The notes under the pieces were generated by a model. It was not told the origin of the DNA, ran no database searches, and saw only the letters and a program-made list of their open reading frames with translations. 64,000 nucleotides of DNA from Bacteroidia bacterium (lineage in GTDB: Bacteria > Bacteroidota > Bacteroidia > Chitinophagales > Chitinophagaceae). The DNA is taken from NCBI GenBank assembly GCA_030429205.1, contig JAUICZ010000001.1, positions 1,788,806-1,852,805 on the forward strand. The letters run 5' to 3'. Shown piece after piece: positions 17,835 to 25,998 of the stretch; position 1 is the stretch's first letter; every line of letters starts with the position of its first letter. Position numbers and translations under genes: made by a program.

Positions 17835-18428
17835 TTACTCTAGTGGTAACTCTTTGGTTTGTTTGTCTATGTCTTTTATGATGTCATCCAGTTCTTCCAG
17901 TGCTTCTACTACACCTTCAATCACCTTCACATTATCGGGGTTGTTGGGCTCTTTTTTGTTGATGAGTTGAGATAAGCCCAACACGCTGGCTACCGGTCTG
18001 CGTATTTTGTGAGACAACATCCATGCAATATTTTTCAGTTGCTCGTTTTGAGACTCTACCAGCTCCATATTTTTTTTCAGATCTGTAATATCGCTGAAGT
18101 ACACACTCAATCCGCCTTCAAGCGGGTAGGCAGCCACCATTACCCATTTGTCTAGTGAGTTGGCATACTCCTCAAAGTGTACACTTGTTTCATTTTTTAA
18201 AGCCTTGCTGTATTCTGTAAAAAACTTTTGCGAGGTTGCTTTGGGAAAAACTTCCCAATAATTCATGCCAATAACGTCTTTGTTCTCAAGTTGGCATAGC
18301 CTTAAAAAAGCTTTGTTTACGTATTTAATGTTGAAATCTTTGTCCAGCGTAAAGAAACCATCAGTAATGCTGTCCAGTATGTGTTCGATATGTTCTAAAT
18401 TCTTCTGCAAGCCTCTTAGTTTAGTCAA
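17835..18428 (-). CDS. PAS-DHp sensor protein lacking kinase domain
   Basis: 197 aa. Residues about 10-115 are a PAS domain (ILDSITDGFFTLDKDFNI, LENKDVIGMNYWEVFP, GGLSVYFSDITDLKK). Residues about 120-190 are a dimerisation/phosphoacceptor helix pair with an H-box MLSHKIRRPVASVLGLSQL (His140). The protein then stops: there is no HATPase domain and none in the adjacent sequence. It may act as a phosphotransfer partner for another kinase such as those at 27391 or 39248, or as a scaffold. Confidence 0.75.
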   Translation of the reverse strand: MTKLRGLQKNLEHIEHILDSITDGFFTLDKDFNIKYVNKAFLRLCQLENKDVIGMNYWEVFPKATSQKFFTEYSKALKNETSVHFEEYANSLDKWVMVAAYPLEGGLSVYFSDITDLKKNMELVESQNEQLKNIAWMLSHKIRRPVASVLGLSQLINKKEPNNPDNVKVIEGVVEALEELDDIIKDIDKQTKELPLE

Positions 18429-18549
18429 TTAGTAAGCAGTAATTATTATTACAATAATTATCACGATAGGCTTACAGTTAATTTATAACCATCTCTCAAT
18501 TAATCGATTGTATAAAGCTACGCTAATTTAGTGGGATATAAAAGGTTCG

Positions 18550-18792
18550 TTACAAGCCCTTACAGTTTGCAATTTCCCAGGTGTCGTAATCAGCTTCAAA
18601 AGCTTCGAACTTGATGCCGGTACGAATCTCAATATCTGTTTGTGTAAAGTTGCACATCACCGTATCGTAAGTGGTATCTGCAACAGATGTGCTGTAATAG
18701 GTTATATCACAGTTCCAACAGCGGCGGCGCTCTCTGTCTTTACAGGCGATAAATAAAAACGTAGTAATTAAAAGTGAGGCTAAGTACTTCAT
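18550..18792 (-). CDS. Small lipoprotein
   Basis: 80 aa; signal peptide with lipobox LFIAC (Cys17). The mature part has CWNC and two further Cys (VMCNF, ANCKG). No family recognised. Same strand as the NYN gene upstream (18842), about 50 bp apart. Confidence 0.65.
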   Translation of the reverse strand: MKYLASLLITTFLFIACKDRERRRCWNCDITYYSTSVADTTYDTVMCNFTQTDIEIRTGIKFEAFEADYDTWEIANCKGL

Positions 18793-18841
18793 TCGTTTTA
18801 CTGTATGCTATAAAAATAGGGTGTACAAAGTTTATGCCCAA

Positions 18842-19603
18842 CTACTTCTTCTTTTTCTTTGTTTGTTTAATGCGTACAAAATAGTTGCTCTGCCCGCTGC
18901 TGGTTTTTTCATCTACCACCTCGAACTGTGTCAGGCTGCGGAAGAAGTTCAGCATTTTACTATGCCCATAAGTACGTGGGTCAAAGTCTGGTTTCTTCCT
19001 CAGTATATGGTTACCCAGGCTGGCCAGGCTTACCCATCCTTCATCATCTTCTGCCAGATCGTTAATGCTGGTCTTCAACAGACTCATTGTTTTGCGATCT
19101 ACTGTCGGTTTTTTCCTTGCCGGGGTAGGCGTGTTAGCAGTTACTTTTTCTTCATCGGCAGACGATACAATATTTTCCAGATGTATAAACTGGTTGCAGG
19201 CTGCTTTAAAAGGTGTCGGGGTTTTCTCTTCTCCAATACCAATGATGACTTTTCCTCCTTCGCGCAGGCGCATAGCCAGTGGCGTAAAATCGCTGTCGCT
19301 GCTTACGAGAATAAAGCCGGTGAGCTCTGCGGTGTGCAGCATATCCATGGCGTCTATTACCATAGCCGTATCTGTTGCATTTTTGTTAGAGGTATAGCTG
19401 TATTGTTGTACAGCGCTTAAGGCATGCTCCAGAGATACTTCTTTCCAACTGCGCAAGTGTGGTTTCGCCCAGTCGCCGTAAATGCGTCGGTAGGTGAGAG
19501 TGCCGTATCTTGTTGTTTCTTCTATAATTGCATCAATATGTCGGTAAGAGATATTGTCTGCGTCTATCAGCAAAGCGAACTTTGCATCTTTATAATTGGC
19601 CAT
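18842..19603 (-). CDS. NYN domain RNase-like protein with OST-HTH/LOTUS domain
   Basis: 253 aa from ATG 19603 (MANYKDAKFALLIDADN); longer starts add sequence without family character. Residues 8-150 are a NYN (PIN-like, LabA/DUF88) domain: LLIDADNIS with metal-binding Asp, TDTAMVIDAMDM, and FILVSSDSDFTPLAMRLRE, the acidic cluster expected of the nuclease site. Residues about 180-250 form an OST-HTH/LOTUS RNA-binding domain (GWVSLASLGNHILRKKP, HSKMLNFFRSL). C-terminal tail of lysines. Predicted cytoplasmic RNase; substrate unknown. Confidence 0.88.
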   Translation of the reverse strand: MANYKDAKFALLIDADNISYRHIDAIIEETTRYGTLTYRRIYGDWAKPHLRSWKEVSLEHALSAVQQYSYTSNKNATDTAMVIDAMDMLHTAELTGFILVSSDSDFTPLAMRLREGGKVIIGIGEEKTPTPFKAACNQFIHLENIVSSADEEKVTANTPTPARKKPTVDRKTMSLLKTSINDLAEDDEGWVSLASLGNHILRKKPDFDPRTYGHSKMLNFFRSLTQFEVVDEKTSSGQSNYFVRIKQTKKKKK

Positions 19604-19744
19604 TCTTTGTTTATGATTTGTGCTATAAGGTACAACAATTATTAAGCAATATAGTTGAGTGCAGGCATTAGGGGCTGTTTGTTTTTTGGGGAATATGGCA
19701 AAAAGAAAATCCGAGTGTATGTTTGCACCGTTTTTATAAACGGT

Positions 19745-20524
19745 ATGAGCTACGCAAAACAATTGTTACAAGATATAGCGTCTGAAAAGCAGGGCCTTTT
19801 ACAGCATCCAATATATTCATTAATAGATGATATGGATGCGTTAAGAGCGTTTACTACACATCACGCCTTTGCTGTGTGGGATTTTATGAGCCTGCTGAAG
19901 GCATTGCAACAAAAACTTACCTGTACCACTACCCCGTGGGTGCCCGTTGGTGATGCTAACACCCGCTACCTGATCAATGAGATAGTATTGGGTGAAGAGA
20001 GTGATGTAGATGAGCATGGTAACAGAGGCAGCCACTATGAGTTGTATATAGATGCCATGAAAGAGATGGGCGCACCTACAGAGATGATCGAAAATTTTTT
20101 ATCGTTGATTGTTGAGGGCGTATCCGTAGAGGAGGCAATAAGTGTAGCAGGTTTGCCTGCATCTATTAAAGAGTTTTTGAATTATACATTTGGCGTTGTT
20201 AACCATGCACCGGCTCATGTAATTGCTGCTGTATTTACTTTTGGTAGAGAAGATCTGATACCGGATATGTTTTTGCAATTTGTACAGAGGCTATCTAAAG
20301 AACACCCGAACGAGTTGGCTAAGTTTACCTATTATCTGGAAAGGCATATAGAATTGGATGGTGATCATCATAGCCACTTAGCCCTGCAAATGCTGGAGCA
20401 ACTGTGTAAAGACGATGCTGAAAAGTGGCAAGAAGCAACTCAAGCCGCAATTAAAAGTTTACAGATGCGTGCAGTGTTGTGGGACGGGGTATTAGCATGC
20501 ACACAAAGAGCCCGCCCTGTGTAG
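19745..20524 (+). CDS. DUF3050 haem-oxygenase-like protein
   Basis: 259 aa from ATG 19745 (MSYAKQLLQDIASEKQ). All-helical sequence with conserved LLQHPIYSLIDDMDALRAFTT, HHAFAVWDFMSLLKALQ, GSHYELYIDAM, FTFGREDLIPDMF and LERHIELDGDHHS, matching the DUF3050 group of the haem-oxygenase-like di-metal fold. His/Glu residues in these motifs could hold a di-iron centre. Reaction unknown. Divergent from the NYN gene at 19603. Confidence 0.8.
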   Translation: MSYAKQLLQDIASEKQGLLQHPIYSLIDDMDALRAFTTHHAFAVWDFMSLLKALQQKLTCTTTPWVPVGDANTRYLINEIVLGEESDVDEHGNRGSHYELYIDAMKEMGAPTEMIENFLSLIVEGVSVEEAISVAGLPASIKEFLNYTFGVVNHAPAHVIAAVFTFGREDLIPDMFLQFVQRLSKEHPNELAKFTYYLERHIELDGDHHSHLALQMLEQLCKDDAEKWQEATQAAIKSLQMRAVLWDGVLACTQRARPV

Positions 20525-20577
20525 AACACCGGGCAGACCACTAAGCCTTATAAAACCAGAAAAGTTTTTGTGAGTAG

Positions 20578-20868
20578 TTATAAGATACAGCCGTGTATCT
20601 CGCCTACTTTCTTCATTATTTTGCTGATGCTGCGTCTGTCAGTAGCAACCATGCTGCTACCGTCAGAGAAGATGAACAACAGGTTGATACCTACTGTTTC
20701 GCTTTCGTTACCGGTATTGATGTTTTTTAAATAACGAGCATAGTTCTTTTGAGGATCATATTGCTCTTTTATCAAAACGCTTGTTCTGTGCTCTACTGTC
20801 GCGTCTACTATATCTTTTGCGCGCACGCCCGGAAACATAACTGCGATAGATGATGCTATTGCATTCAT
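20578..20868 (-). CDS. Hypothetical 96-aa protein under the 11-bp repeat control
   Basis: Start ATG 20868 (MNAIASSIAVMFPGVRAKDI). Probably cytoplasmic; one segment GINLLFIFSDGSSMVATDRRSI is beta-like, reminiscent of small regulatory or PH-like folds, but I do not recognise a family. Its long 5' leader (about 95 nt) runs from a TAnnTTTG-like box at 20971-20964, and the four-hexamer array at 21047-21009 sits upstream at the same spacing as before the secreted genes at 34-37 kb. That context is the best clue: it is a member of that regulon. Confidence 0.65.
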   Translation of the reverse strand: MNAIASSIAVMFPGVRAKDIVDATVEHRTSVLIKEQYDPQKNYARYLKNINTGNESETVGINLLFIFSDGSSMVATDRRSISKIMKKVGEIHGCIL

Positions 20869-20963
20869 AATTGTGTGTTTTTTATGTTTTTGTTTTGGAC
20901 AGAAATGTACGAATACACCTCTGCTAAATTTTTGTTTTGTTCTGCCGTGCTCTGTTGTTAAAA

Positions 20964-20971
20964 CAAATATC
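20964..20971 (-). promoter_or_regulatory. Promoter -7 box of the 96-aa gene
   Basis: On the - strand GATATTTG (20971 to 20964), close to TAnnTTTG, 43 nt after the last GTTAAC of the array. Matches the CATATTTG/CATCTTTG boxes at the other regulon members. Confidence 0.6.
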
Positions 20972-21008
20972 GTACAGGAGGGCACCCTAAAACAAAAAAA
21001 GCCGCGTG

Positions 21009-21047
21009 GTTAACACGAGCTTTAATTTCAGATAACAGACGATTAAC
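21009..21047 (-). promoter_or_regulatory. 11-bp phased hexamer array (regulon site 1)
   Basis: Read on the - strand: GTTAAT (from 21047), GTTATC (21036), TTAAAG (21025), GTTAAC (21014), each exactly 11 bp apart. Same order as the arrays at 34059, 35163, 35915, 36680 and 39019. Confidence 0.7.
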
Positions 21048-21586
21048 AAGCGGGGATATTAATCAACAGTAAAAGCGGTATGTAAACAAAGTGTCAAAAA
21101 AGAAGTTACATGTTGATTGTTAATGTTTTATTCATGTTTCCGTAACATAAAAGGGATACTTTTAAAATGTTTAGTTATTCAGTGGAATATCTGGAGACTC
21201 AGTATCGTTTGGATAGTGGTAGTTAATGCACCTTACCACAATCATTTTCATAAAGTAGGAGAGCCGTCCCCCAGTTTTGAGGGACGGTCCTTTTTTATAC
21301 CCATCTTAAAAGACATATTTGCACCACTATGCCTCTTAACGCTCTATTGTATGACTATAACAGAGCTACCTTAGAAAAAAATACAATAGACTTAAAGCAA
21401 ATGCTATGCCAATTAGCGGCAAAAAGTAATTTCCTCGTAATTTTTATACTTAATTAATCTAAGCGTCATATTACGGTAACTATGTAGTATCTTTTATTAC
21501 CGAACTTTTTGTTAATGGTAGCGGAAATGATATTAGCCTAACAATCGCATTTCGGTTAATCGTACTTTCAATTTAAAAGTTTACTT
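21048..21586. other. Gene-poor region with an orphan terminator
   Basis: No convincing protein gene. A strong + strand terminator lies at 21258-21296, so something is transcribed from about 21060-21250. The only start with a plausible frame is a 19-codon ORF at 21167-21226 (MFSYSVEYLETQYRLDSGS). Beyond the terminator, 21300-21586 is AT-rich with scattered GTTAAT hexamers (21511, 21555) and probably holds the promoter of the small membrane protein at 21587. Confidence 0.4.
21258..21296 (+). terminator. Rho-independent terminator of an unidentified transcript
   Basis: CCGTCCC (21264-21270) pairs with GGGACGG (21281-21287), flanked by GGA/TCC pairing, then TTTTTT at 21291-21296. Confidence 0.8.
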
Positions 21587-21688
21587 ATGGACAAAACCAG
21601 CCTCATTGCATATTCTGTTCCCTTTATACTTTTGGTGAGTATGATTATTTATGCAGTACGCAGGTGGTGGAAGAACAGAAATTATTAA
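21587..21688 (+). CDS. 33-aa single-TM small membrane protein
   Basis: ATG 21587, stop TAA 21686-21688. The sequence is a short polar start (MDKTS), one hydrophobic helix (LIAYSVPFILLVSMIIYAV) and a basic tail (RRWWKNRNY). This is the typical layout of bacterial small membrane proteins. No homologue recognised. It lies 290 bp before the terminase gene, so a phage link is possible but unproven. Confidence 0.5.
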   Translation: MDKTSLIAYSVPFILLVSMIIYAVRRWWKNRNY

Positions 21689-21748
21689 GGTTGCTATTTG
21701 TGAGCATATAGCTTAGCCCACAGCTATAATAAGTTAGTATAAAACTAA

Positions 21749-21779
21749 AAAGAGGCAAAGCGTTGTGCTTTACCTCTTT
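21749..21779 (-). terminator. Hairpin terminator, - strand
   Basis: AAAGAGG-c-AAAGC (21749-21761) pairs with GCTTT-a-CCTCTTT (21767-21779). The T-rich tail (TTTTTAGTTTT) is on the - strand side, so it ends a - strand transcript, probably the short ORF at 21808-21885. Confidence 0.6.
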
Positions 21780-21807
21780 GCAGACATAGCGATTGTAGAA
21801 ATACACA

Positions 21808-21885
21808 TCATTGATCACCATGCATGCCATGTGCCCAAAACCCTATCGGGAATTGTAATTGAACTATAAAAATAAGCGCTTGCAT
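21808..21885 (-). CDS. Candidate 25-aa peptide
   Basis: ATG at 21885, TGA at 21810-21808. Peptide MQALIFIVQLQFPIGFWAHG then MHGDQ: hydrophobic N-half, His/Gly/Trp-containing C-half. A - strand terminator follows 28 bp downstream, which is the main reason to think it is transcribed and translated. No family known to me; could also be a small RNA. Confidence 0.35.
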   Translation of the reverse strand: MQALIFIVQLQFPIGFWAHGMHGDQ

Positions 21886-21922
21886 GTTCTTAAAACAGGT
21901 GAAAATAACCCAATTTATTTAA

Positions 21923-21953
21923 TTTGATATAATGACTTAAAGTTGTATTTTTG
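21923..21953 (+). promoter_or_regulatory. Promoter of the terminase gene
   Basis: TTTG at 21923-21926, 19-bp spacer, TATTTTTG at 21946-21953, directly preceded by AGTTG as at the block A and D promoters (GTTGTATATTTG). ATG 25 bp downstream. Confidence 0.65.
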
Positions 21954-21978
21954 TTGTTGAAAATATAACCCCATCACC

Positions 21979-23283
21979 ATGAATATTCCCCAAGGTTTGA
22001 GCCCCGAACTATTCACCCCTTTATTCCATCAACTATGCGATACGACCAACAGGTTTGTTTTGAACTATGGCGGTACGGCTGCCGGTAAAAGTTTTTCGGC
22101 GGCGCAAAAAGAAGTACTCATAGCCAACAAGCAACCCATTAAAACGCTCGTCATTCGTAAAGTGGGTAATACCCTGCGCGACTCTGTGATACCTTCTTTC
22201 AGAAACAGAATAGCAGAGCTGGGCCTGGCAGACCAGTTTAACTACAACAAAAGCGACCGTATACTTACACATAAAGAAACGGGTGCAGAGATCGTGTTTC
22301 GTGGGTTGGATGACCCCGATAAACTAAAGTCGTTTGAAGGACTGACGCGCATACTGGTAGAAGAAGCAGCAGAAATAGAGTTCAAAGATTTTGCAGAGCT
22401 CAACCGCCGTGTGCGCGGCGTGCCCGATATACAGATCACCCTGACGTTTAACCCCATACACGAGGAGCATTGGATAAAAAAACACTTTATAGATAAAGAG
22501 ACGCCCAACACCACCATTATACACAGCACGTATAAAGACAATCCATACCTGACGGATGAAGACAGAGAGCAGATAGAGCAAATGCGCCATTACGATAATA
22601 ATCAGTACCGTGTATATGCATTGGGAGAGTGGGGCGTGCTCACCAACGACAGCCCCTGGCTATATGCTTTTGATAAAGAGCTGCATACCCTGCCGTACAT
22701 CCCTTATATGAATGGTTTTCCTGTACACTTGTCTTTTGATTTTAACCGCGACCCGCTGACCTGCATTGCGGTGCAAAAAAGCCAAACCTTTGGCCAGCAA
22801 GATAGTTTTGTACACATCATAAAAGAGTTTAGCGGCAAGTACAATCTGCGTGAGATGTGCGAGCAGATACTTACTACCTACAACGGTAATATGCTGTTTG
22901 TAACGGGCGATGCCAGTGGTAACCGAGGCGATGTGAGTATGAACGCTACAGACAGTACTTACTACACCATGATACAAAGCTACCTGAACCTGCACCCCCG
23001 CCAGATGCTGCTGAATAGCCATAACATGACACACCACAACAGCCGACTGCTGCTGAACACCTTGTTTGGCGAATACCCCAACATACGCATTAGCACGGCG
23101 GGTTGCCCCTTATTAATTAACGACTGCCTGATAGCCCGAACCGATAACGAAAGCAGCCAGCCCGGCACACTACGCAAAGACCGTAAGGTGTATAAAATGG
23201 ACTTGTTTGATGCGATGCGCTACTTCTTTCAAACACATTTTAACGGCTATGCGGGCAGGGTGAAGTTGGGGAAGGTAGGGTGA
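21979..23283 (+). CDS. terL: Phage terminase large subunit
   Basis: 434 aa, PBSX/Terminase_3-type. ATPase: Walker A GGTAAGKS (residues 31-38), Walker B-like RILVEEAAE, coupling motif LTFNPI. Nuclease: LSFDFNRDPLT, FVTGDASGN and MDLFDAMRYFF supply the acidic residues of the RNase H-like site. All motifs are present, so it should be an active packaging motor. No small terminase gene is next to it. It is isolated: SIR2-like to DUF3050 genes separate it from the portal, and an RDD membrane protein follows at 23326. Confidence 0.95.
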   Translation: MNIPQGLSPELFTPLFHQLCDTTNRFVLNYGGTAAGKSFSAAQKEVLIANKQPIKTLVIRKVGNTLRDSVIPSFRNRIAELGLADQFNYNKSDRILTHKETGAEIVFRGLDDPDKLKSFEGLTRILVEEAAEIEFKDFAELNRRVRGVPDIQITLTFNPIHEEHWIKKHFIDKETPNTTIIHSTYKDNPYLTDEDREQIEQMRHYDNNQYRVYALGEWGVLTNDSPWLYAFDKELHTLPYIPYMNGFPVHLSFDFNRDPLTCIAVQKSQTFGQQDSFVHIIKEFSGKYNLREMCEQILTTYNGNMLFVTGDASGNRGDVSMNATDSTYYTMIQSYLNLHPRQMLLNSHNMTHHNSRLLLNTLFGEYPNIRISTAGCPLLINDCLIARTDNESSQPGTLRKDRKVYKMDLFDAMRYFFQTHFNGYAGRVKLGKVG

Positions 23284-23325
23284 TGATTTCTATTTTCATA
23301 TATTCACGGTATAAATTGCTACACT

Positions 23326-24237
23326 ATGCGCTATACTATAACACCATCCGGAGGCTCTCGTCTGGCATCGATGGTAATAGACTTTTTAAGTTTCATGATA
23401 TTTTTTTGGATTTTATCAATGATCGTAGTTTTTCCGTTCATGACGAAAGCTTTGGATGTTATGAAACCTAGCCATGATAGTATTCCGTTTAATTTTTTCC
23501 CTGATAGGGTTATGTATTTTATGGGTTTCATGTACGCATTATATTTTTGTAAAGATGCAATCAATGGTAAAAGCTTGGGTAAAAGAGCGATGAAGCTTCA
23601 AGTGGTCAATAATAAAAATGAGATGCCTGCGAACCCTATGAGGTGTATTGTCAGAAATATATTTGCCATTCTTTGGCCTTTAGAGGGATTGATTGCAGTA
23701 CTAAATCCTAGTAGGAGAATAGGAGATTTTGTTGCAGGAACTAAAGTTGTAAAGAATCAAGAGGTTATTGATCTTAATGAAGATGTTGAAGAAGGTGTGC
23801 TCCCTTCACCAAAATATTTACAGGCAGTTATTACTTATGTTATAACTGCTTTGGTAGTTACATTAATATCTGTGCAGTGGACAAGTTGGGTGAATAGTAA
23901 GATGTACCCCCAATCTCCATATGTAAGGTCTTCGTTTAACGAATCTCTTAGCAATAAGTTGCAAAAACAATACAATACAGATTTTGGTGAAATGCTTACT
24001 TCTGACGTAAAAGTGTTTGATGAAATGATTGAATCAAGTGACATCAAGTATGTTTCAGTGATCCTTAATGTTGACAAACCGGTTTTTATGACAGAAAAGG
24101 AGTTGTATGACAGTGTAGTTGTAATGGCTAAGCAGCTTTACCCAATGGATAGTGTAAAGGGGAAAGTTCAATATGTAGTTCCAACTTCAGGTAATATGCC
24201 TATGAGTCATATAGTCACTAAGGTGTGGACGTTTTAA
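23326..24237 (+). CDS. RDD family membrane protein
   Basis: 303 aa. RDD domain at residues 9-150: GSRLASMVIDFLSFM (the R and D), a second TM with VMYFMGFMYALYF, KDAINGKSLGKRAMKLQVV and a third TM IFAILWPLEGLIAVL with RRIGDFVAGTKVV. A fourth TM (AVITYVITALVVTLISV, about 168) leads into a soluble C-terminal domain of about 110 residues. RDD proteins are poorly understood; some are ion antiporters. Starts 42 bp after terL on the same strand but composition differs and it looks cellular. Confidence 0.85.
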   Translation: MRYTITPSGGSRLASMVIDFLSFMIFFWILSMIVVFPFMTKALDVMKPSHDSIPFNFFPDRVMYFMGFMYALYFCKDAINGKSLGKRAMKLQVVNNKNEMPANPMRCIVRNIFAILWPLEGLIAVLNPSRRIGDFVAGTKVVKNQEVIDLNEDVEEGVLPSPKYLQAVITYVITALVVTLISVQWTSWVNSKMYPQSPYVRSSFNESLSNKLQKQYNTDFGEMLTSDVKVFDEMIESSDIKYVSVILNVDKPVFMTEKELYDSVVVMAKQLYPMDSVKGKVQYVVPTSGNMPMSHIVTKVWTF

Positions 24238-24274
24238 TTTATCTCGCGGTGCTAACTAAATTTAGTATATGCTA

Positions 24275-24297
24275 CAAGCCCCGCATTGCGGGGCTTG
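24275..24297 (+). terminator. Terminator hairpin
   Basis: CAAGCCCCGC / GCGGGGCTTG with a 3-nt loop. No long T-run on either side. It ends the RDD gene and lies after the convergent Cys-rich lipoprotein gene. The core AGCCCCGC is reused in hairpins at 24622 and 25952. Confidence 0.75.
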
Positions 24298-24316
24298 TGG
24301 CATGATGTCTCTTGTT

Positions 24317-24535
24317 CTATTTGATACAAACACTACAAGTGCCTCCTTCTTTACTACAATGTTTACAGTACTTACAGTTTTTACATGCATTACAATTTTT
24401 ACCACCAGAACATGTAGCATCTTCAGTGCAGCATTGTTCTGCTAATAATTTGTCTTGTTTGGGTTCGTTATTCATGCAGCTTGAAATGCTAAAAAACATA
24501 AGAACTGCAGCAGTTATAGAAAGAAAGTATTTCAT
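24317..24535 (-). CDS. Cysteine-rich small lipoprotein
   Basis: 72 aa. Lipobox SISSC (Cys20). The mature ~52 residues contain twelve further Cys, mostly in CxxC spacing (CNACKNCKYCKHC, then TCSVC). This density suggests metal binding (Zn, Cu or an Fe-S-like site) on the outer membrane or periplasmic face. No family recognised. Flanked on both sides by near-identical terminator hairpins. Confidence 0.75.
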   Translation of the reverse strand: MKYFLSITAAVLMFFSISSCMNNEPKQDKLLAEQCCTEDATCSGGKNCNACKNCKYCKHCSKEGGTCSVCIK

Positions 24536-24621
24536 AGTTGAAAAATTTGCATAAAAATACTTTTTAATAAGTTGCTACGGTACGTGAAAATCACCCTGTT
24601 TTGTCTAGTTAACAGATAACA

Positions 24622-24644
24622 AAAGCCCCGCAATGCGGGGCTTT
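24622..24644. terminator. Bidirectional terminator
   Basis: AAAGCCCCGC / GCGGGGCTTT with loop AAT; follows the - strand DEAD-box helicase gene (stop 24664). Confidence 0.8.
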
Positions 24645-24663
24645 ATATTTTATATCAAGTCTG

Positions 24664-25932
24664 TTAATTTCTGTTCCTTCGTTCTCGGTTGCCACCGCTA
24701 TTGTTGTTGCGGGGTTTGTTTTTTGGTTTGGGGCGGCGGCGTTGTTGTGGTTTGCCTTTGTTGGCTGCTTTTTTCTCTTTTACATCGGCAACCGTTTCTT
24801 GTGCGGGGTAAGGGTGCTCCTCAACCACGGGTAGTTTAAAACCAATCAGGCGTTGTATATCCTTTAGCATGCCAAACTCTTCAGCACTGCAAAAGCTCAG
24901 GGCAATACCATCGGCACCGGCACGGCCTGTACGCCCAATGCGGTGTACATATGTTTCGGGTACATCGGGCAGCTCGTAGTTAATTACGTGTGGCAACTCG
25001 TCTATATCAATACCACGTGCGGCAATGTCTGTAGCTACCAGTACGCGCAGTCGTCCGTCTTTAAAATCTTTCAGTGCTTTTTGCCTTGCCCCTTGAGATT
25101 TGTTACCGTGTATGGCAGCCGCGCTAATGTTCTTTTTGGTCAGCTCACGCGCCAGCCTGTCTGCCCCGTGTTTGGTACGCGAGAACACCAAAGAGCGGGT
25201 AATACTCTCGTCTTGCAGTATGTGTACGAGCAGATTTCGTTTCTGCTTTTTGTCTACATAGTACAGGCTCTGTTGTATCACCTCAACCGTGGTAGAGGGT
25301 GGTGCTACTTTTACTTCGGCAGGGTCTTTTAAAATAGTGTTGGTCAATTGCTGTATCTCCGGCGGCATAGTAGCCGAGAAAAACAGGGTTTGCCTTTTTT
25401 CGGGCACCAGCTGTAAAATGCGTTTCATATCGTGTATAAAACCCATGTCCAGCATACGGTCGGCCTCGTCCAGCACCAGTATTTTCAAATCATTCAGGCT
25501 AATGAATTTTTGCCCTATCAGGTCCAGCAACCGCCCCGGTGTGGCAATCAGTATATCTACACCACCGTTTAGTATGCGTGTTTGCTTGCCCTGTGGTACA
25601 CCACCAAAAATAGAAGTGTTCTTCAGGTTCAGCTTTTTGGCATAGGCGGTAAAGTTCTCTTCTATCTGTATCGCCAGTTCTCTGGTCGGGGTAATGATGA
25701 GCGCCTTGATGGTTCTGCGCCCTTTTTGTGGTGGCAGCTTGTCCAGCAGTTGCAATATAGGTATGGCAAATGCTGCGGTTTTACCTGTGCCCGTTTGCGC
25801 ACAGCCCAGCAGATCTTTCCCTGCCAGCACATGTGGTATAGCTTGCTGCTGTATAGGGGTAGGGTTGGTATATCCCTGTGCCTGTAAGGCATTCAGGATG
25901 GGTGGTATGATGTTTAATTCTTTAAATGTCAT
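24664..25932 (-). CDS. rhlE: DEAD-box RNA helicase, RhlE type
   Basis: 422 aa. Q motif region FKELNIIPPILNALQAQGY with PTPIQQQAIP, Walker A AQTGTGKT (about 45-52), PTRELAIQ, Walker B VLDEADRMLD, SAT (FFSATMPP), and C-terminal motifs SLVFSRTKHG, ATDIAARGIDI and HRIGRTGRAG. The tail from about 385 is basic and Asn/Arg-rich (KPQQRRRPKPKNKPRNNN), an RNA-binding extension typical of RhlE-like proteins. ATP-dependent RNA unwinding in ribosome assembly, mRNA decay or cold adaptation. It lies next to a cold-shock protein gene on the same strand, as is common. Confidence 0.93.
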   Translation of the reverse strand: MTFKELNIIPPILNALQAQGYTNPTPIQQQAIPHVLAGKDLLGCAQTGTGKTAAFAIPILQLLDKLPPQKGRRTIKALIITPTRELAIQIEENFTAYAKKLNLKNTSIFGGVPQGKQTRILNGGVDILIATPGRLLDLIGQKFISLNDLKILVLDEADRMLDMGFIHDMKRILQLVPEKRQTLFFSATMPPEIQQLTNTILKDPAEVKVAPPSTTVEVIQQSLYYVDKKQKRNLLVHILQDESITRSLVFSRTKHGADRLARELTKKNISAAAIHGNKSQGARQKALKDFKDGRLRVLVATDIAARGIDIDELPHVINYELPDVPETYVHRIGRTGRAGADGIALSFCSAEEFGMLKDIQRLIGFKLPVVEEHPYPAQETVADVKEKKAANKGKPQQRRRPKPKNKPRNNNSGGNRERRNRN

Positions 25933-25951
25933 TTTATATTCCTTATATAAA

Positions 25952-25978
25952 AAAGCCCCGCATTTGTAGCGAGGCTTT
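25952..25978 (-). terminator. Terminator after the cold-shock gene
   Basis: AAAGCCCCGC (25952-25961) with GCGAGGCTTT (25969-25978), one mismatch. On the - strand it lies between the cold-shock gene stop (25999) and the helicase start (25932), so it may separate the two transcripts. Confidence 0.65.
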
Positions 25979-25998
25979 ATACTTTATTTCAATTGCTT

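Noticed and set aside
21117-21374. 85-codon open frame across the orphan terminator
   Set aside because: It runs through the strong hairpin and T-run at 21258-21296 and has mixed hydrophobic content without pattern.
21511-21560. GTTAAT pair 44 bp apart before the 33-aa membrane protein
   Set aside because: In phase with 11 bp, but the two middle hexamers are not recognisable and no -7 box follows at 42-43 bp.
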